From Azospirillum fermentarium (GTDB lineage: Bacteria; Pseudomonadota; Alphaproteobacteria; Azospirillales; Azospirillaceae), in contig NZ_JAOQNH010000002.1 in the NCBI RefSeq assembly GCF_025961205.1, forward strand, positions 89,501 to 153,500: DNA of 64,000 bases. Direction: 5' to 3'. The notes beneath the pieces were generated by a model. That model was given only the letters and a program-made list of their open reading frames with translations. It searched no databases and was not told where the DNA came from. The position numbers and the translations under genes were made by a program. Below, piece after piece: positions 15,312 to 23,678 of the stretch (positions are counted from its first letter, which is position 1; every line of letters starts with the position of its first letter).

Positions 15312-17639
15312 ATGGCTACCACCCGCACGGGCCTGATTTTCGAAGCCGACTTCAACAGCGGTTCCGACATCACCAAGATGGGCTTCAAATATTCCGGCAA
15401 CGGGTCGAAGATCGTCGATGTCGAAGGGCAGCGCGCCGTCCAGTTGACCCTGGATCACTACGGCAGCGGCACCACCTACCGCACCGAAATCCAGCCGAAC
15501 GCCATTTCCAGTGCCGGATACACCAGCGGCATGTTCGCCAAGATGGGCGCCGATTACTGGTACGGTCTGCGCACGCTGATGGGCAACGACTGGAAGGAAA
15601 CCGACAAGGCCGACACCATCATCACCCAGTGGCACGCGCGCCCCGATGCCGGCAACCCGCCGGTGGCGCTGCAGACCAAGCTGGGCAGCGACGGCAAGCA
15701 GCACTACAACCTGATCATCCGCTCCAACCCCGACGCCGACGGCACCACCGGGTTCAAGTACATCAAGCAGATCGACCTGGGCACCATCGACGCCGATGTG
15801 GGCAAGTGGGTCGATTGGGTCTGGCACATCAAGTGGGCCGCCGACGGAAAGGGCTACCTGCAGCTCTACAAGGACGGCAAGATGGTCGTCGATTTCACCG
15901 GCGGCACCTGCTACGTGGACAGCGCCGGCCCGTACATGAAGGTCGGCCTCTACAAGTACGACTGGAAGAGCGGCACCGACACCGGCGCCGACACCCGCAC
16001 GCTCTACGTCGATGACGTCCGGGTGGCCGACAGCAGCGGTTCCTACGCCTCGGTGGCGCCGGGCGGCGCGCCGTCGGGCGGCACCGACACCGGCACCAAC
16101 AACCCGCCGGCTCCCACCCCCACCCCGACCATCAACGGCACCGACGGGGCGGACAAGCTGGCCGGCACCGACGCCAACGAGACCATCGACGGCAAGGGCG
16201 GGTCGGACTTCCTCGACATCCAGGCCGCCAAGGCCGGCGCCACGGTGGATCTGGCCACGGGCAAGGCGATGATGAGCGCCACCCACGTCGATACGCTGAA
16301 GAGCATCGAAAACGTCCTCGGCTCGGCCTTCGACGACAAGCTGTACGGCGATGCCACGGCCAACAAGCTGCGCGGCATGGCCGGCAACGATTACATCGAC
16401 GGCCGTGACGGCAACGACACGCTGGCCGGCGGCGACGGCAACGACACGCTTCTGGGCGGGGCCGGCAACGACGAGCTTTATGGCGGCACCGGCAACGACC
16501 TGCTCAACGGCGGGGCCGGCAACGACACCATCTATGGTGACGAAGGCAACGACACCATCCTGGGCGGCGGCGGCAGCGACGTTCTGACCGGCGGGACCGG
16601 GGCCGACACCTTCGTGGCCCACACCGCCATCGACGGCGCGGTGCGCATCACCGACTTCGCCGCCGCCGAAGACAAGCTGGACCTGACGGCGCTGTTCGAC
16701 GCCATGAAGGCGAAGTACGGCACCATCGCCCAGGATTACCTGAGCTTCGTCGCCAACGGCACCACGACGGAGGTGCGCTTCGACCACGACGGGGCCGGCG
16801 GCGATGCGGCGCAGACGGTGTTCGTGCTGGACGGCGTTACCCCGTCGATGCTGAAGATGGGCGTCAACGTCCTGGCCCCGGTGGTGGAACAGCCGCTTCC
16901 CACCGCCCCGACGGCTCCGGTCCTGGGGTCCGCTCCCACCACCGGCACCGCCATCAACGGCACCGCCGGCGCCGACAAGCTGGTGGGCACCGCCGGCAAG
17001 GACATCATCGACGGCAAGGGCGGTCTGGACTTCCTCGACCTGTCCAAGGAAGCCACCGGGTTCAAGGTGGATCTGGCCGCCGGGGTGTCGCAGGGATCGG
17101 CCACCAACATCGACGCGGTGCGCAACGTCGAGAACGTCATCGGCTCCAACCAGGCCGACGTGGTGTTCGGTGACGCCACGGCCAACAAGCTGCGCGGCAT
17201 GGCCGGTGACGACATCCTGGACGGGCGCGGCGGTGACGACACGATCGCCGGCGGTGACGGCAACGACACCATCAACGGCGGTGACGGCAACGACCTGATC
17301 TTCGGCGGCATGGGCAAGGATCTGCTGTTCGGCGGCGCCGGCAAGGATATCTTCGCCTATGAAGTGATCGGGGAAGGCGGCGACCGCATCGTCGATTTCA
17401 AGGTGGGCGAGGACCGTCTGGATCTGGTGGTGCTGAACAAGGCGGTGATGGCCGCCACCGGCCACGAGCTGGGGGCCGACTACCTCAGCTTCGTCCAGGT
17501 GGGTGCGGCGACCGAGGTGCGCATGGACATCGACGGCCATGGGCCGGGTGCCTATGAGCTTCTCGCCACGCTCGACCGGGTGACGGCCACCGACCTGCAC
17601 ATCGACGGCAACGTCATGCTGCACGACTACGCCGCCTGA
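15312..17639 (+). CDS. RTX polysaccharide lyase, probably type I secreted
   Basis: A 775-residue acidic protein without an N-terminal signal peptide. Residues 1-235 resemble the heparin lyase I/PL20-like fold (PF14099): GLIFEADFNSGSDI at the start, THR-type TEIQPNA, DTIITQWHARPDAG and KVGLYKYDWK near the end. Beta-elimination of a uronic-acid polysaccharide is the expected activity. Two calcium-binding RTX modules follow (about residues 275-430 and 545-690) with repeated GxGNDxL nonapeptides, each closed by a DYLSF...TEVR...D domain; the two halves look like an internal duplication. RTX proteins leave through type I exporters, none of which is in the window. Start: ATG with AAGGAGA 8 bases upstream. 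Lying beside Wzy/Wzc, it probably trims or releases the locus's own polymer. Confidence 0.82.
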   Translation: MATTRTGLIFEADFNSGSDITKMGFKYSGNGSKIVDVEGQRAVQLTLDHYGSGTTYRTEIQPNAISSAGYTSGMFAKMGADYWYGLRTLMGNDWKETDKADTIITQWHARPDAGNPPVALQTKLGSDGKQHYNLIIRSNPDADGTTGFKYIKQIDLGTIDADVGKWVDWVWHIKWAADGKGYLQLYKDGKMVVDFTGGTCYVDSAGPYMKVGLYKYDWKSGTDTGADTRTLYVDDVRVADSSGSYASVAPGGAPSGGTDTGTNNPPAPTPTPTINGTDGADKLAGTDANETIDGKGGSDFLDIQAAKAGATVDLATGKAMMSATHVDTLKSIENVLGSAFDDKLYGDATANKLRGMAGNDYIDGRDGNDTLAGGDGNDTLLGGAGNDELYGGTGNDLLNGGAGNDTIYGDEGNDTILGGGGSDVLTGGTGADTFVAHTAIDGAVRITDFAAAEDKLDLTALFDAMKAKYGTIAQDYLSFVANGTTTEVRFDHDGAGGDAAQTVFVLDGVTPSMLKMGVNVLAPVVEQPLPTAPTAPVLGSAPTTGTAINGTAGADKLVGTAGKDIIDGKGGLDFLDLSKEATGFKVDLAAGVSQGSATNIDAVRNVENVIGSNQADVVFGDATANKLRGMAGDDILDGRGGDDTIAGGDGNDTINGGDGNDLIFGGMGKDLLFGGAGKDIFAYEVIGEGGDRIVDFKVGEDRLDLVVLNKAVMAATGHELGADYLSFVQVGAATEVRMDIDGHGPGAYELLATLDRVTATDLHIDGNVMLHDYAA

Positions 17640-17659
17640 TGACGGTGTAAGGGGCGGAA

Positions 17660-17695
17660 GGGGGGCGGTTCCGGGGCACCGGGGCCGCCCCCTTT
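17660..17695 (+). terminator. Rho-independent terminator after RTX lyase
   Basis: A GGGGGCGG arm at 17661-17668 pairs with CCGCCCCC at 17685-17692, followed by TTT. It lies 20 bases past the lyase stop and separates that unit from the chemoreceptor. Confidence 0.7.
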
Positions 17696-17814
17696 GCGTG
17701 TATGGGTATGGGGGCTTTTTGCGCCTTGCGTTGCGTTTTGCAAAGCGCGAACCGGGATATCCCGACGGGAGCCGCGGAAAAAGGAAAAATCCAATCTTTT
17801 TCAAGGACCAGGGG

Positions 17815-17831
17815 TTGGCACCACCTTTGCT
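17815..17831 (+). promoter_or_regulatory. Sigma-54 promoter upstream of chemoreceptor
   Basis: TTGGCACCACCTTTGCT matches the RpoN -24/-12 consensus (TGGCAC, five bases, TTGCT), with the invariant GG and GC separated by exactly 10 bases. It lies 62 bases before the chemoreceptor ATG, giving a leader of about 50 nt. A regulator-binding site should lie further upstream; the dyad GGGATATCCC at about 17755-17764 is a possible but unproven candidate. Confidence 0.75.
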
Positions 17832-17892
17832 TTCTCTTGAACCCGACAGGCCGCGGGACGGCGGCGGGTTTTCGTGATGAGGGGGGGAAAAT

Positions 17893-19569
17893 ATGTCTCA
17901 ATGGTCCTTGCGGACGAAGATGCGGCTGGTGCTGGGCCTGCTCGCTCTTTTGATGATGGCGGCGGGCGTGTTCGCCATCAACCGGCTGGCGGTGGTGAAC
18001 GATCTGTCCTCCGTGATGAAGGAGGTCTGGATGCCGCGGGCCGATCTGTTGGGCGATGTCAACACCATGACGTCCGACTACCGCATTGCCGAGGCGATGC
18101 ACATCCTGTCCCTGACCGATGATACCATGGCCGAATCGGAGGCGGACCAGGCCAGGCTGCGTCAGAGCATCGCCGAACGCCTGCGCAAGTACCGCGGTTT
18201 CGCCCTGAGCAGCACGGTGGAAGCCAAGCTGTCCACCTTCGAGCGGAGCTGGGAGGCTTATATGGCCGGCAACCAGCCCATGATCGCCCTGTCGCGCAAG
18301 AACGAGAATGACAAGGCGACCGCCATGCTGCGCCAGTCCGGCACCGCCTTCAAGGTGCTGTCCGACGAACTGGTGCAACTGATCGACGATGACAACAGCA
18401 GTGCGGCCGAAGCGAGCGATCGCGGCGATGGGATCTATGCCGTCTCCCGCACGCTGATGACCGTCGCCGTCATCCTGACCCTGATGGTGGCCGTGGGCGC
18501 GATCCTGTTCTTCGAGCGCAAGATCGCGGCGGCCCTGGGGCGAATGACACAGACCATGACCCACCTGGCGTCTGACGACCTAACGGTCGCCGTGGAGGGA
18601 ACGGAGCGGGCCGACGAGATCGGTGCCATGGCCCGTGCCGTCATGGTCTTCAAGGAAAACGGCATCGAGCGCCGCCGGCTGCAGGCGGCCCAGGACGCGG
18701 AGGCCCGCGCCAAGCAGTCCCGCGCCGATCAGGTCAACGAGATGATCCGCCGCTTCGAGAACGACGTGGCCGAGGCGCTGGGCATCATGGCGTCCGCCGC
18801 CACCGAGCTGGAGGCCACCGCCAATTCCCTGGCGTCGTCGTCGGAGGAAACCGCCCGCCAGTCCATGGCCGTGGGCAGTGCCGCCGAACAGACCTCGGTC
18901 AATGTGCAGACCGTGGCGTCGGCCACCGAGGAACTGGCCAGCACCGTGCAGGAGGTGGGCCGCCAGATGACCGAGGCCCGCACCGTCGCCGACGAGGCCA
19001 CCCGCGCGGCCGAGCGGGCGGAAACCCAGATCAACGCCCTGAACACCACCGGTCAGAAGATCAGCGAGGTGATCGGCCTCATCAACGACATCGCGTCCCA
19101 GACCAACCTGCTGGCGCTCAACGCCACCATCGAGGCGGCACGGGCCGGGGAGGCCGGCAAGGGCTTCGCCGTGGTGGCGAGCGAGGTGAAGGCGCTGGCC
19201 AACCAGACCGCCAGGGCCACCGACGACATCCGCGGCCAGGTCAGCACCATGCAGTCGTCCATCGGCGATGCGGTGTCGGCGATCCAGGCGATCACCCAGG
19301 TGGTCTACCGGCTGAACACCATGGCCTCCACCGTCGCGTCGGCCATCGACCAGCAGATGGTCGCCGCCACCGAAATCGGCCGCAACGCCACCGAAGCCGC
19401 CATGGGCACGCAAGAGGTGTCGAGCAACATCACCAACGTCCAGATGGCCGCCGGCACCGCGTCCGCCGGCTCCACCCAGGTTCTCCAGTCGGCCAAGGAA
19501 GTGGCGGAAAGGACCGAGCGCATCCGCGGCAGCGTGGACCGCTTCATCAGCGGGGTCCGTGCGGCGTAA
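17893..19569 (+). CDS. Methyl-accepting chemotaxis protein, 4HB sensor type
   Basis: A 558-residue transmembrane chemoreceptor. Transmembrane helix 1 is about residues 9-30. A periplasmic helical region of about 160 residues follows, matching the size of four-helix-bundle sensors (4HB_MCP). Helix 2 is near 192-212, a HAMP domain runs to about 265 and the signalling domain covers 300-555. The hairpin tip [20 protein letters not shown] with [19 protein letters not shown] is the invariant CheA/CheW-binding region. No C-terminal CheR pentapeptide is present. A near-perfect sigma-54 promoter precedes it and a strong terminator follows, so it is a single-gene unit. Its neighbour EutBC makes an amine ligand conceivable, but nothing in the sequence fixes the ligand. 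Confidence 0.95.
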   Translation: MSQWSLRTKMRLVLGLLALLMMAAGVFAINRLAVVNDLSSVMKEVWMPRADLLGDVNTMTSDYRIAEAMHILSLTDDTMAESEADQARLRQSIAERLRKYRGFALSSTVEAKLSTFERSWEAYMAGNQPMIALSRKNENDKATAMLRQSGTAFKVLSDELVQLIDDDNSSAAEASDRGDGIYAVSRTLMTVAVILTLMVAVGAILFFERKIAAALGRMTQTMTHLASDDLTVAVEGTERADEIGAMARAVMVFKENGIERRRLQAAQDAEARAKQSRADQVNEMIRRFENDVAEALGIMASAATELEATANSLASSSEETARQSMAVGSAAEQTSVNVQTVASATEELASTVQEVGRQMTEARTVADEATRAAERAETQINALNTTGQKISEVIGLINDIASQTNLLALNATIEAARAGEAGKGFAVVASEVKALANQTARATDDIRGQVSTMQSSIGDAVSAIQAITQVVYRLNTMASTVASAIDQQMVAATEIGRNATEAAMGTQEVSSNITNVQMAAGTASAGSTQVLQSAKEVAERTERIRGSVDRFISGVRAA

Positions 19570-19601
19570 CCCCTCCCCCCTGTCAGCGCCGCATGCTCCG
19601 G

Positions 19602-19637
19602 TGGGGCCGGGCCTTCGGGTCCGGCCCCATCGCTTTT
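19602..19637 (+). terminator. Rho-independent terminator after chemoreceptor
   Basis: TGGGGCCGG at 19602-19610 pairs with CCGGCCCCA at 19621-19629, followed by CGCTTTTTT. It lies about 33 bases after the chemoreceptor stop and before eutB. Confidence 0.85.
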
Positions 19638-19688
19638 TTGCGCGGTTGGCTTATCATCAGGACGGCGCGCGGGAACAGGGGGCGGGTC

Positions 19689-21086
19689 ATGGCGGTCTTC
19701 ACGCAGGATCTGGGGCGGCAGCGCCACCGGTTCGACGGTCTGAAAGCGGTGATGGCCTGCGCCTCGCCGCCGCGGTCGGGGGACGAGCTGGCCGGCATCG
19801 CCGCGGACAGCGCCGAACGGCGGGTGGCGGCGCGGATGCTGCTGGCCGGTCTGCCGCTGAAGACCTTTCTCGACGAGCCGCTGATCCCGTACGAGGACGA
19901 CGAGGTGACGCGGCTGATCGTGGACACCCACGATGCCGCCGCCTTCGCCCCCGTGGCGTCCATGACGGTGGGGGAATTCCGCGACTGGCTGCTGTCGTAC
20001 GCGGCGGACGCGCCCGCGCTGGCGGCCCTGGCGCCGGGGCTGACCCCGGAAATGGCGGCGGCGGTGTCGAAGCTGATGCGCAACCACGATCTGGTGACCG
20101 TGGCGGCCAAATGCCGGGTGGTCACCGCCTTCCGCACCACGCTGGGGCTGGAGGGGCGGCTGTCCAGCCGTTTGCAGCCCAACCACCCCACCGACGACCC
20201 GGCGGGCATCGCCGCCTCCACCCTGGACGGGCTGCTGTTCGGCATCGGCGATGCGGTGATCGGCGTCAACCCCGCCACCGACAGCGTTCCCGCCTGCCTC
20301 ACGTTGCTGGAGATGCTGGACGCGCTGCGCCAGCGCTTCGGGCTGCCGGTGCAGTCCTGCGTGCTGAGCCACGTCACCACCACGCTGCAGGCCATCGAAC
20401 GGGGCGCGCCGGTCGATCTGGTGTTCCAGTCCATCGCCGGCACGGAAAAGGCCAACCGCGGCTTCGGCGTCAGCCTGTCCCTGCTGGCCGAGGCGCAGCA
20501 GGCGGCCCTGGCGCTGGGCCGCGGCACGGCGGGCGACAACGTGATGTATTTCGAGACGGGGCAGGGTGCCGCCCTGTCGGCGGACGCCCACCACGGCGTC
20601 GATCAGCAGACGGTGGAGGCCCGCGCCTATGCCGTCGCCCGCGCCTTCCGCCCGCTGCTGGTCAACACGGTGGTGGGCTTCATCGGGCCGGAATATCTCT
20701 ATGATTCCAAGCAGATCATCCGGGCGGGGCTGGAGGATCACTTCTGCGCCAAGCTCCTTGGCGTGCCCATGGGCTGCGACGTCTGCTACACCAACCACGC
20801 CGAAGCCGACCAGGACGACATGGACGTTCTGATGACGCTGCTGGCCGCCGCCGGGGTGACGTTCCTGATCGCCGTGCCGGGGGCCGACGACGTGATGCTG
20901 AATTACCAGAGCCTGTCGTACCACGACGTTCTCGGCCTGCGGCATCTGTTCAAGCGCCCCCCGGCCCCGGAATTCCAGGCGTGGCTGGAAAGCGTGGGCT
21001 GGCTGGACGGGCTGGGGCGGCTGCCCCCCGCCGCCACCGCCGGCGCCATGGGCCGCCGCCTGCTGCTGGAAGGAGCCGGGCCATGA
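19689..21086 (+). CDS. eutB: Ethanolamine ammonia-lyase, large subunit
   Basis: Coenzyme-B12-dependent enzyme that splits ethanolamine into acetaldehyde and ammonia; EutB carries the TIM-barrel active site. The 465-residue sequence follows the family throughout: LIPYEDDEVTRLIVDTHD near residue 70, LMRNHDLVTVAAKCRVVTAF, the NHPTDDPAGI loop, IGVNPATDSV, YFETGQGAALSADAHHGVDQ near 290 and CDVCYTNHAEADQDDMD near 365. The ATG at 19689 follows GGGGGCGGGTC. Its stop overlaps eutC (ATGA), so the subunits are translationally coupled. No microcompartment, EutA reactivase, EutH transporter or EutR regulator gene is nearby, so acetaldehyde would be handled by enzymes encoded elsewhere. Confidence 0.96.
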   Translation: MAVFTQDLGRQRHRFDGLKAVMACASPPRSGDELAGIAADSAERRVAARMLLAGLPLKTFLDEPLIPYEDDEVTRLIVDTHDAAAFAPVASMTVGEFRDWLLSYAADAPALAALAPGLTPEMAAAVSKLMRNHDLVTVAAKCRVVTAFRTTLGLEGRLSSRLQPNHPTDDPAGIAASTLDGLLFGIGDAVIGVNPATDSVPACLTLLEMLDALRQRFGLPVQSCVLSHVTTTLQAIERGAPVDLVFQSIAGTEKANRGFGVSLSLLAEAQQAALALGRGTAGDNVMYFETGQGAALSADAHHGVDQQTVEARAYAVARAFRPLLVNTVVGFIGPEYLYDSKQIIRAGLEDHFCAKLLGVPMGCDVCYTNHAEADQDDMDVLMTLLAAAGVTFLIAVPGADDVMLNYQSLSYHDVLGLRHLFKRPPAPEFQAWLESVGWLDGLGRLPPAATAGAMGRRLLLEGAGP

Positions 21087-21826
21087 GCGCCGATACCGCC
21101 ACGGGCGATCCGTGGGCGCGCTGGCGCGCCGCCACCCGTGCGCGCATCGGGCTGGGCCGGGCCGGCGACGGGCTGCCCACCGCCGCGCTGCTGGAATTCC
21201 AGCTTGCCCACGCCCGCGCCCGCGATGCGGTGCACGGGGCGGTGGATGTCGGCGCGCTGGCCGCGGCGCTGGCCCCGCTGCCGGTGGTGCGGGTGCACAG
21301 CCGGGCGGCGGACCGCGCCGTCTATCTCCGCCGTCCCGACCTGGGCCGCCGGCTGGACGAGGCCGGGTGCCGGGCGCTGGCGGGGATGACGGACGGGCAG
21401 GGGTGCGACGTGCTGTTCGTGGTGGCCGACGGGCTGTCGGCGGCGGCGGTCCAGGCCCACGCCGCCCCGCTGGTCCATGCCTGCGTCCAGCGTCTGGGCG
21501 ATGTCCGCCCCGGCCCCGTGGTGCTGGCGGAACAGGCCCGCGTGGCGCTGGGCGACGAGGCCGGCGCCATTCTGGGCGCGCGGCTGGTGGCGCTGCTGGT
21601 GGGGGAGAGGCCGGGGCTGTCGGCGGCGGATTCGCTCGGCGTCTACCTGACCTGGAACCCCATGGTGGGGCGGGCGGATTCCGAACGCAACTGCATCTCC
21701 AACATCCACGGGGCGGGCCAGAGCATCCCGGCGGCGGCGGACACCCTGTGCCGCCTGATCCGCGCGGCGTTGCGCCGCGGTCTGACCGGGGTGGCCTTGA
21801 AGGACGAAGGGCCGCTGCTTGGGTGA
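21083..21826 (+). CDS. eutC: Ethanolamine ammonia-lyase, small subunit
   Basis: A 247-residue partner of EutB that forms the adenosylcobalamin-binding interface. Family features: an N-terminal stretch with TRARIGLGRAGDGLPTAALL, then VHSRAADRAVYLRRPDLGRR, a central VLFVVADGLSAAAV strand, and VLLVGERPGLSAADSLGVYL-like (here ALLVGERPGLSAADSLG) and RNCISNIHGAGQ motifs toward the C-terminus. Shorter than enteric EutC (about 295) because the variable N-terminal arm is reduced, as in many proteobacteria without microcompartments. The ATG overlaps the eutB stop by 4 bases. The next gene lies 117 bases downstream and is probably a separate unit. Confidence 0.95.
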   Translation: MSADTATGDPWARWRAATRARIGLGRAGDGLPTAALLEFQLAHARARDAVHGAVDVGALAAALAPLPVVRVHSRAADRAVYLRRPDLGRRLDEAGCRALAGMTDGQGCDVLFVVADGLSAAAVQAHAAPLVHACVQRLGDVRPGPVVLAEQARVALGDEAGAILGARLVALLVGERPGLSAADSLGVYLTWNPMVGRADSERNCISNIHGAGQSIPAAADTLCRLIRAALRRGLTGVALKDEGPLLG

Positions 21827-21943
21827 TCCGGGGCCGGGCGGCGGGATGGGGCAAAGGGATGATGCCCCCGCCGGGCGGTTGCGCCGTTCCCCGCGGGCCG
21901 TCAGGTGTGATGCCGGACGATCCACGGAAAAAGGGGAACGCGG

Positions 21944-23056
21944 ATGGCGCACGAACGTGTGGCGCTGGTGCTGGGGCCGGCGGCGGGGGCCGCGGGCGGA
22001 ATCGCCGCGGTGATCGCCGCCCTGGCCGACGAATGGGCCGTGCCCGGATGGCGGGTGCGCACGGTCGCCACCTATGCCGACGGCGGGCGGTGGCTCAAGC
22101 TGTGGGTGGCGTTGCGGGCGCTGGTCACGGTCGCGGCGGCTCTGGCCACCCGCCGGGCCGGTCTGCTGCACATCCATTTCGCCACCGGTGCCAGCTTTCA
22201 CCGCAAGGCGGTGTTCGTGCTGCTGGGCCGGCTGTTCGCCGTGCCGGTGGTGGGGCATGCCCATTCCGGCCATTTCCCCGCCTTCTACCAGCGGCAGGGA
22301 CGGGTGGGGCGGGCGTGGGTGCGCTTCGTCCTGAACCGCATGTCCACGCTGGTGGTGCTGTCGGAAGGGTGGGCCGATTATTACCGCCCGCTCCTGCAGG
22401 GGCGGGAACCGGTGGTGGTGCCCAACCCCGCGGCGGTGCCGGCCATCGTGCCCGCCCGCCCCGCCAACCCGCCCGAACCGGTGATCCTGTGCCTGGGCCG
22501 GCTGTGCGCGGCCAAGGGCACCTATGACCTGTTGGATGCCATGCCGGCGATCCTGGCGCGCATCCCCGGCGCGCGGCTGCATCTGGGGGGCGACGGGGAG
22601 ACGGCGGCGGTGGCGGCCCGGCTGGCCCGTGAACCGTGGGGGGACCGGGTGCGGCTGCTGGGCTGGGTGTCGGGGGTGGACAAGGACCGCGAACTGGCCC
22701 GCGCGTCCCTGTTCGTCCAGCCGTCCCACGCCGAGGGGCTGCCCATGGCGCTCTTGGAGGCCATGGGCTGGGGCCTGCCGGTGGTGGCGACCCCGGTGGG
22801 AGCTGTGCCGCAGGTGGTGGAGGACGCAACCACGGGCCGGCTGGTGCCGGTGGGCGACCCGGCGGCGCTGGCCGTGGCGGTGGCGGACCTGCTGGGCGAC
22901 CCGGCGGGGGCGGCGGATCTGGGGGCGGCGGCGCGGCTGTCGGTGACCGGGCGGTTCGAACGCGGGCGCATCCAGCGCCGTCTGGGCGATGTCTACGGCC
23001 GGGCGGCAGCGCGGCGTTCCTTTCCCCGCCCTGGGGAAAGCCGCGTATCGCAATAG
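21944..23056 (+). CDS. Glycosyltransferase family 4
   Basis: A 370-residue GT-B retaining transferase. The N-terminal domain has a glycine-rich loop (GPAAGAAGGIAAVIAALADE) and HIHFATGASFHRKAV, which resembles the two GT4 genes at 30.8-33.1 kb. The C-terminal domain has LCLGRLCAAKGTYDLLDAMP, HLGGDGETAA and the donor-binding EGLPMALLEAMGWGLPVVAT (the E-x7-E motif). The ATG follows AAAAGGGGAACGCGG. It stands alone, away from the main glycosyltransferase operons, yet its relationship to them suggests the same polymer. Donor sugar unknown. Confidence 0.88.
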   Translation: MAHERVALVLGPAAGAAGGIAAVIAALADEWAVPGWRVRTVATYADGGRWLKLWVALRALVTVAAALATRRAGLLHIHFATGASFHRKAVFVLLGRLFAVPVVGHAHSGHFPAFYQRQGRVGRAWVRFVLNRMSTLVVLSEGWADYYRPLLQGREPVVVPNPAAVPAIVPARPANPPEPVILCLGRLCAAKGTYDLLDAMPAILARIPGARLHLGGDGETAAVAARLAREPWGDRVRLLGWVSGVDKDRELARASLFVQPSHAEGLPMALLEAMGWGLPVVATPVGAVPQVVEDATTGRLVPVGDPAALAVAVADLLGDPAGAADLGAAARLSVTGRFERGRIQRRLGDVYGRAAARRSFPRPGESRVSQ

Positions 23057-23121
23057 CCGGTGTGGTCTGCTAGGTTGAGGTTTCTCCTCATCACCTGCTT
23101 TTTCCCCCACGGTTCCGGTTC

Positions 23122-23574
23122 ATGCTGTCGCAGAAAGCCAAATACGCCCTCCGCGCCTTGCTGATGTTGGCGGAGTTCCCGCCCGATGAGCTGGTCCTGA
23201 TCGCCGACATCGCCGAGCGGGAAAACATTCCCCGCAAGTTCCTGGAGGCGATTCTGGTGGAATTGCGCAAGAGCGGCGTCCTTTATGCCAAGCGCGGCAA
23301 GAGCGGTGGCTACCGTCTGGCCCGCCCGGCGGAGGATATTTCGTTCGGTGAGGTCATCCGGCTGATCGACGGGCATCTGGCCCCGATTCCCTGTGCCAGC
23401 AAATTCGCTTTCCGCCCGTGCGAGGATTGCGGCGACCCGGACGCCTGTTCCACCCGCTGGCTGATGGTGCAGGTGCGCGACGCCACCGCCGCCGTGCTGG
23501 ACAACCGTTCGCTGGCCGACGCCCTGCGCCACCGCCATGCCGTGGGCGGTCTGCCGCTCAATTACGACATCTGA
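23122..23574 (+). CDS. Rrf2 family transcriptional regulator
   Basis: A 150-residue winged-helix DNA-binding protein. MLSQKAKYALRALLMLAE is the family's opening helix; the recognition region is ENIPRKFLEAILVELRKSG, and KRGKSGGYRLARPAEDISFG forms the wing. The C-terminal half has cysteines in PCASKF, PCEDCGD and ACSTRW, positions that in IscR/NsrR-type members bind an Fe-S cluster; spacing here (one Cys, then C-x2-C-x5-C) differs somewhat from IscR, so cluster binding is plausible rather than certain. Related Rrf2 proteins in alphaproteobacteria respond to iron-sulfur, NO or cysteine status. It is a single gene ending at a strong hairpin; targets unknown. Confidence 0.9.
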   Translation: MLSQKAKYALRALLMLAEFPPDELVLIADIAERENIPRKFLEAILVELRKSGVLYAKRGKSGGYRLARPAEDISFGEVIRLIDGHLAPIPCASKFAFRPCEDCGDPDACSTRWLMVQVRDATAAVLDNRSLADALRHRHAVGGLPLNYDI

Positions 23575-23605
23575 TTTCTTCCGCTCCCGACCGGGGCGTG
23601 GACAG

Positions 23606-23653
23606 GCATCGGCGGACGCCCCGGCCGATGATGGCCGGGGCGCCCGCCGATGC
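23606..23653. terminator. Long hairpin between convergent genes
   Basis: GCATCGGCGG plus CGCCCCGGCC pairs almost perfectly with GGCCGGGGCG plus CCGCCGATGC around a GATGAT loop, a stem of about 20 pairs with one opposed base on each side. It sits between the Rrf2 gene and the oppositely oriented GNAT gene and probably terminates both. There is no T-tract on either side. Confidence 0.7.
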
Positions 23654-23678
23654 AAGGGTGGGGCGGTTTATCCCGCGT

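Noticed and set aside
16330-16600. Regularly spaced short DNA repeats resembling a repeat array
   Set aside because: They encode RTX calcium-binding nonapeptides in frame and are not a CRISPR array.
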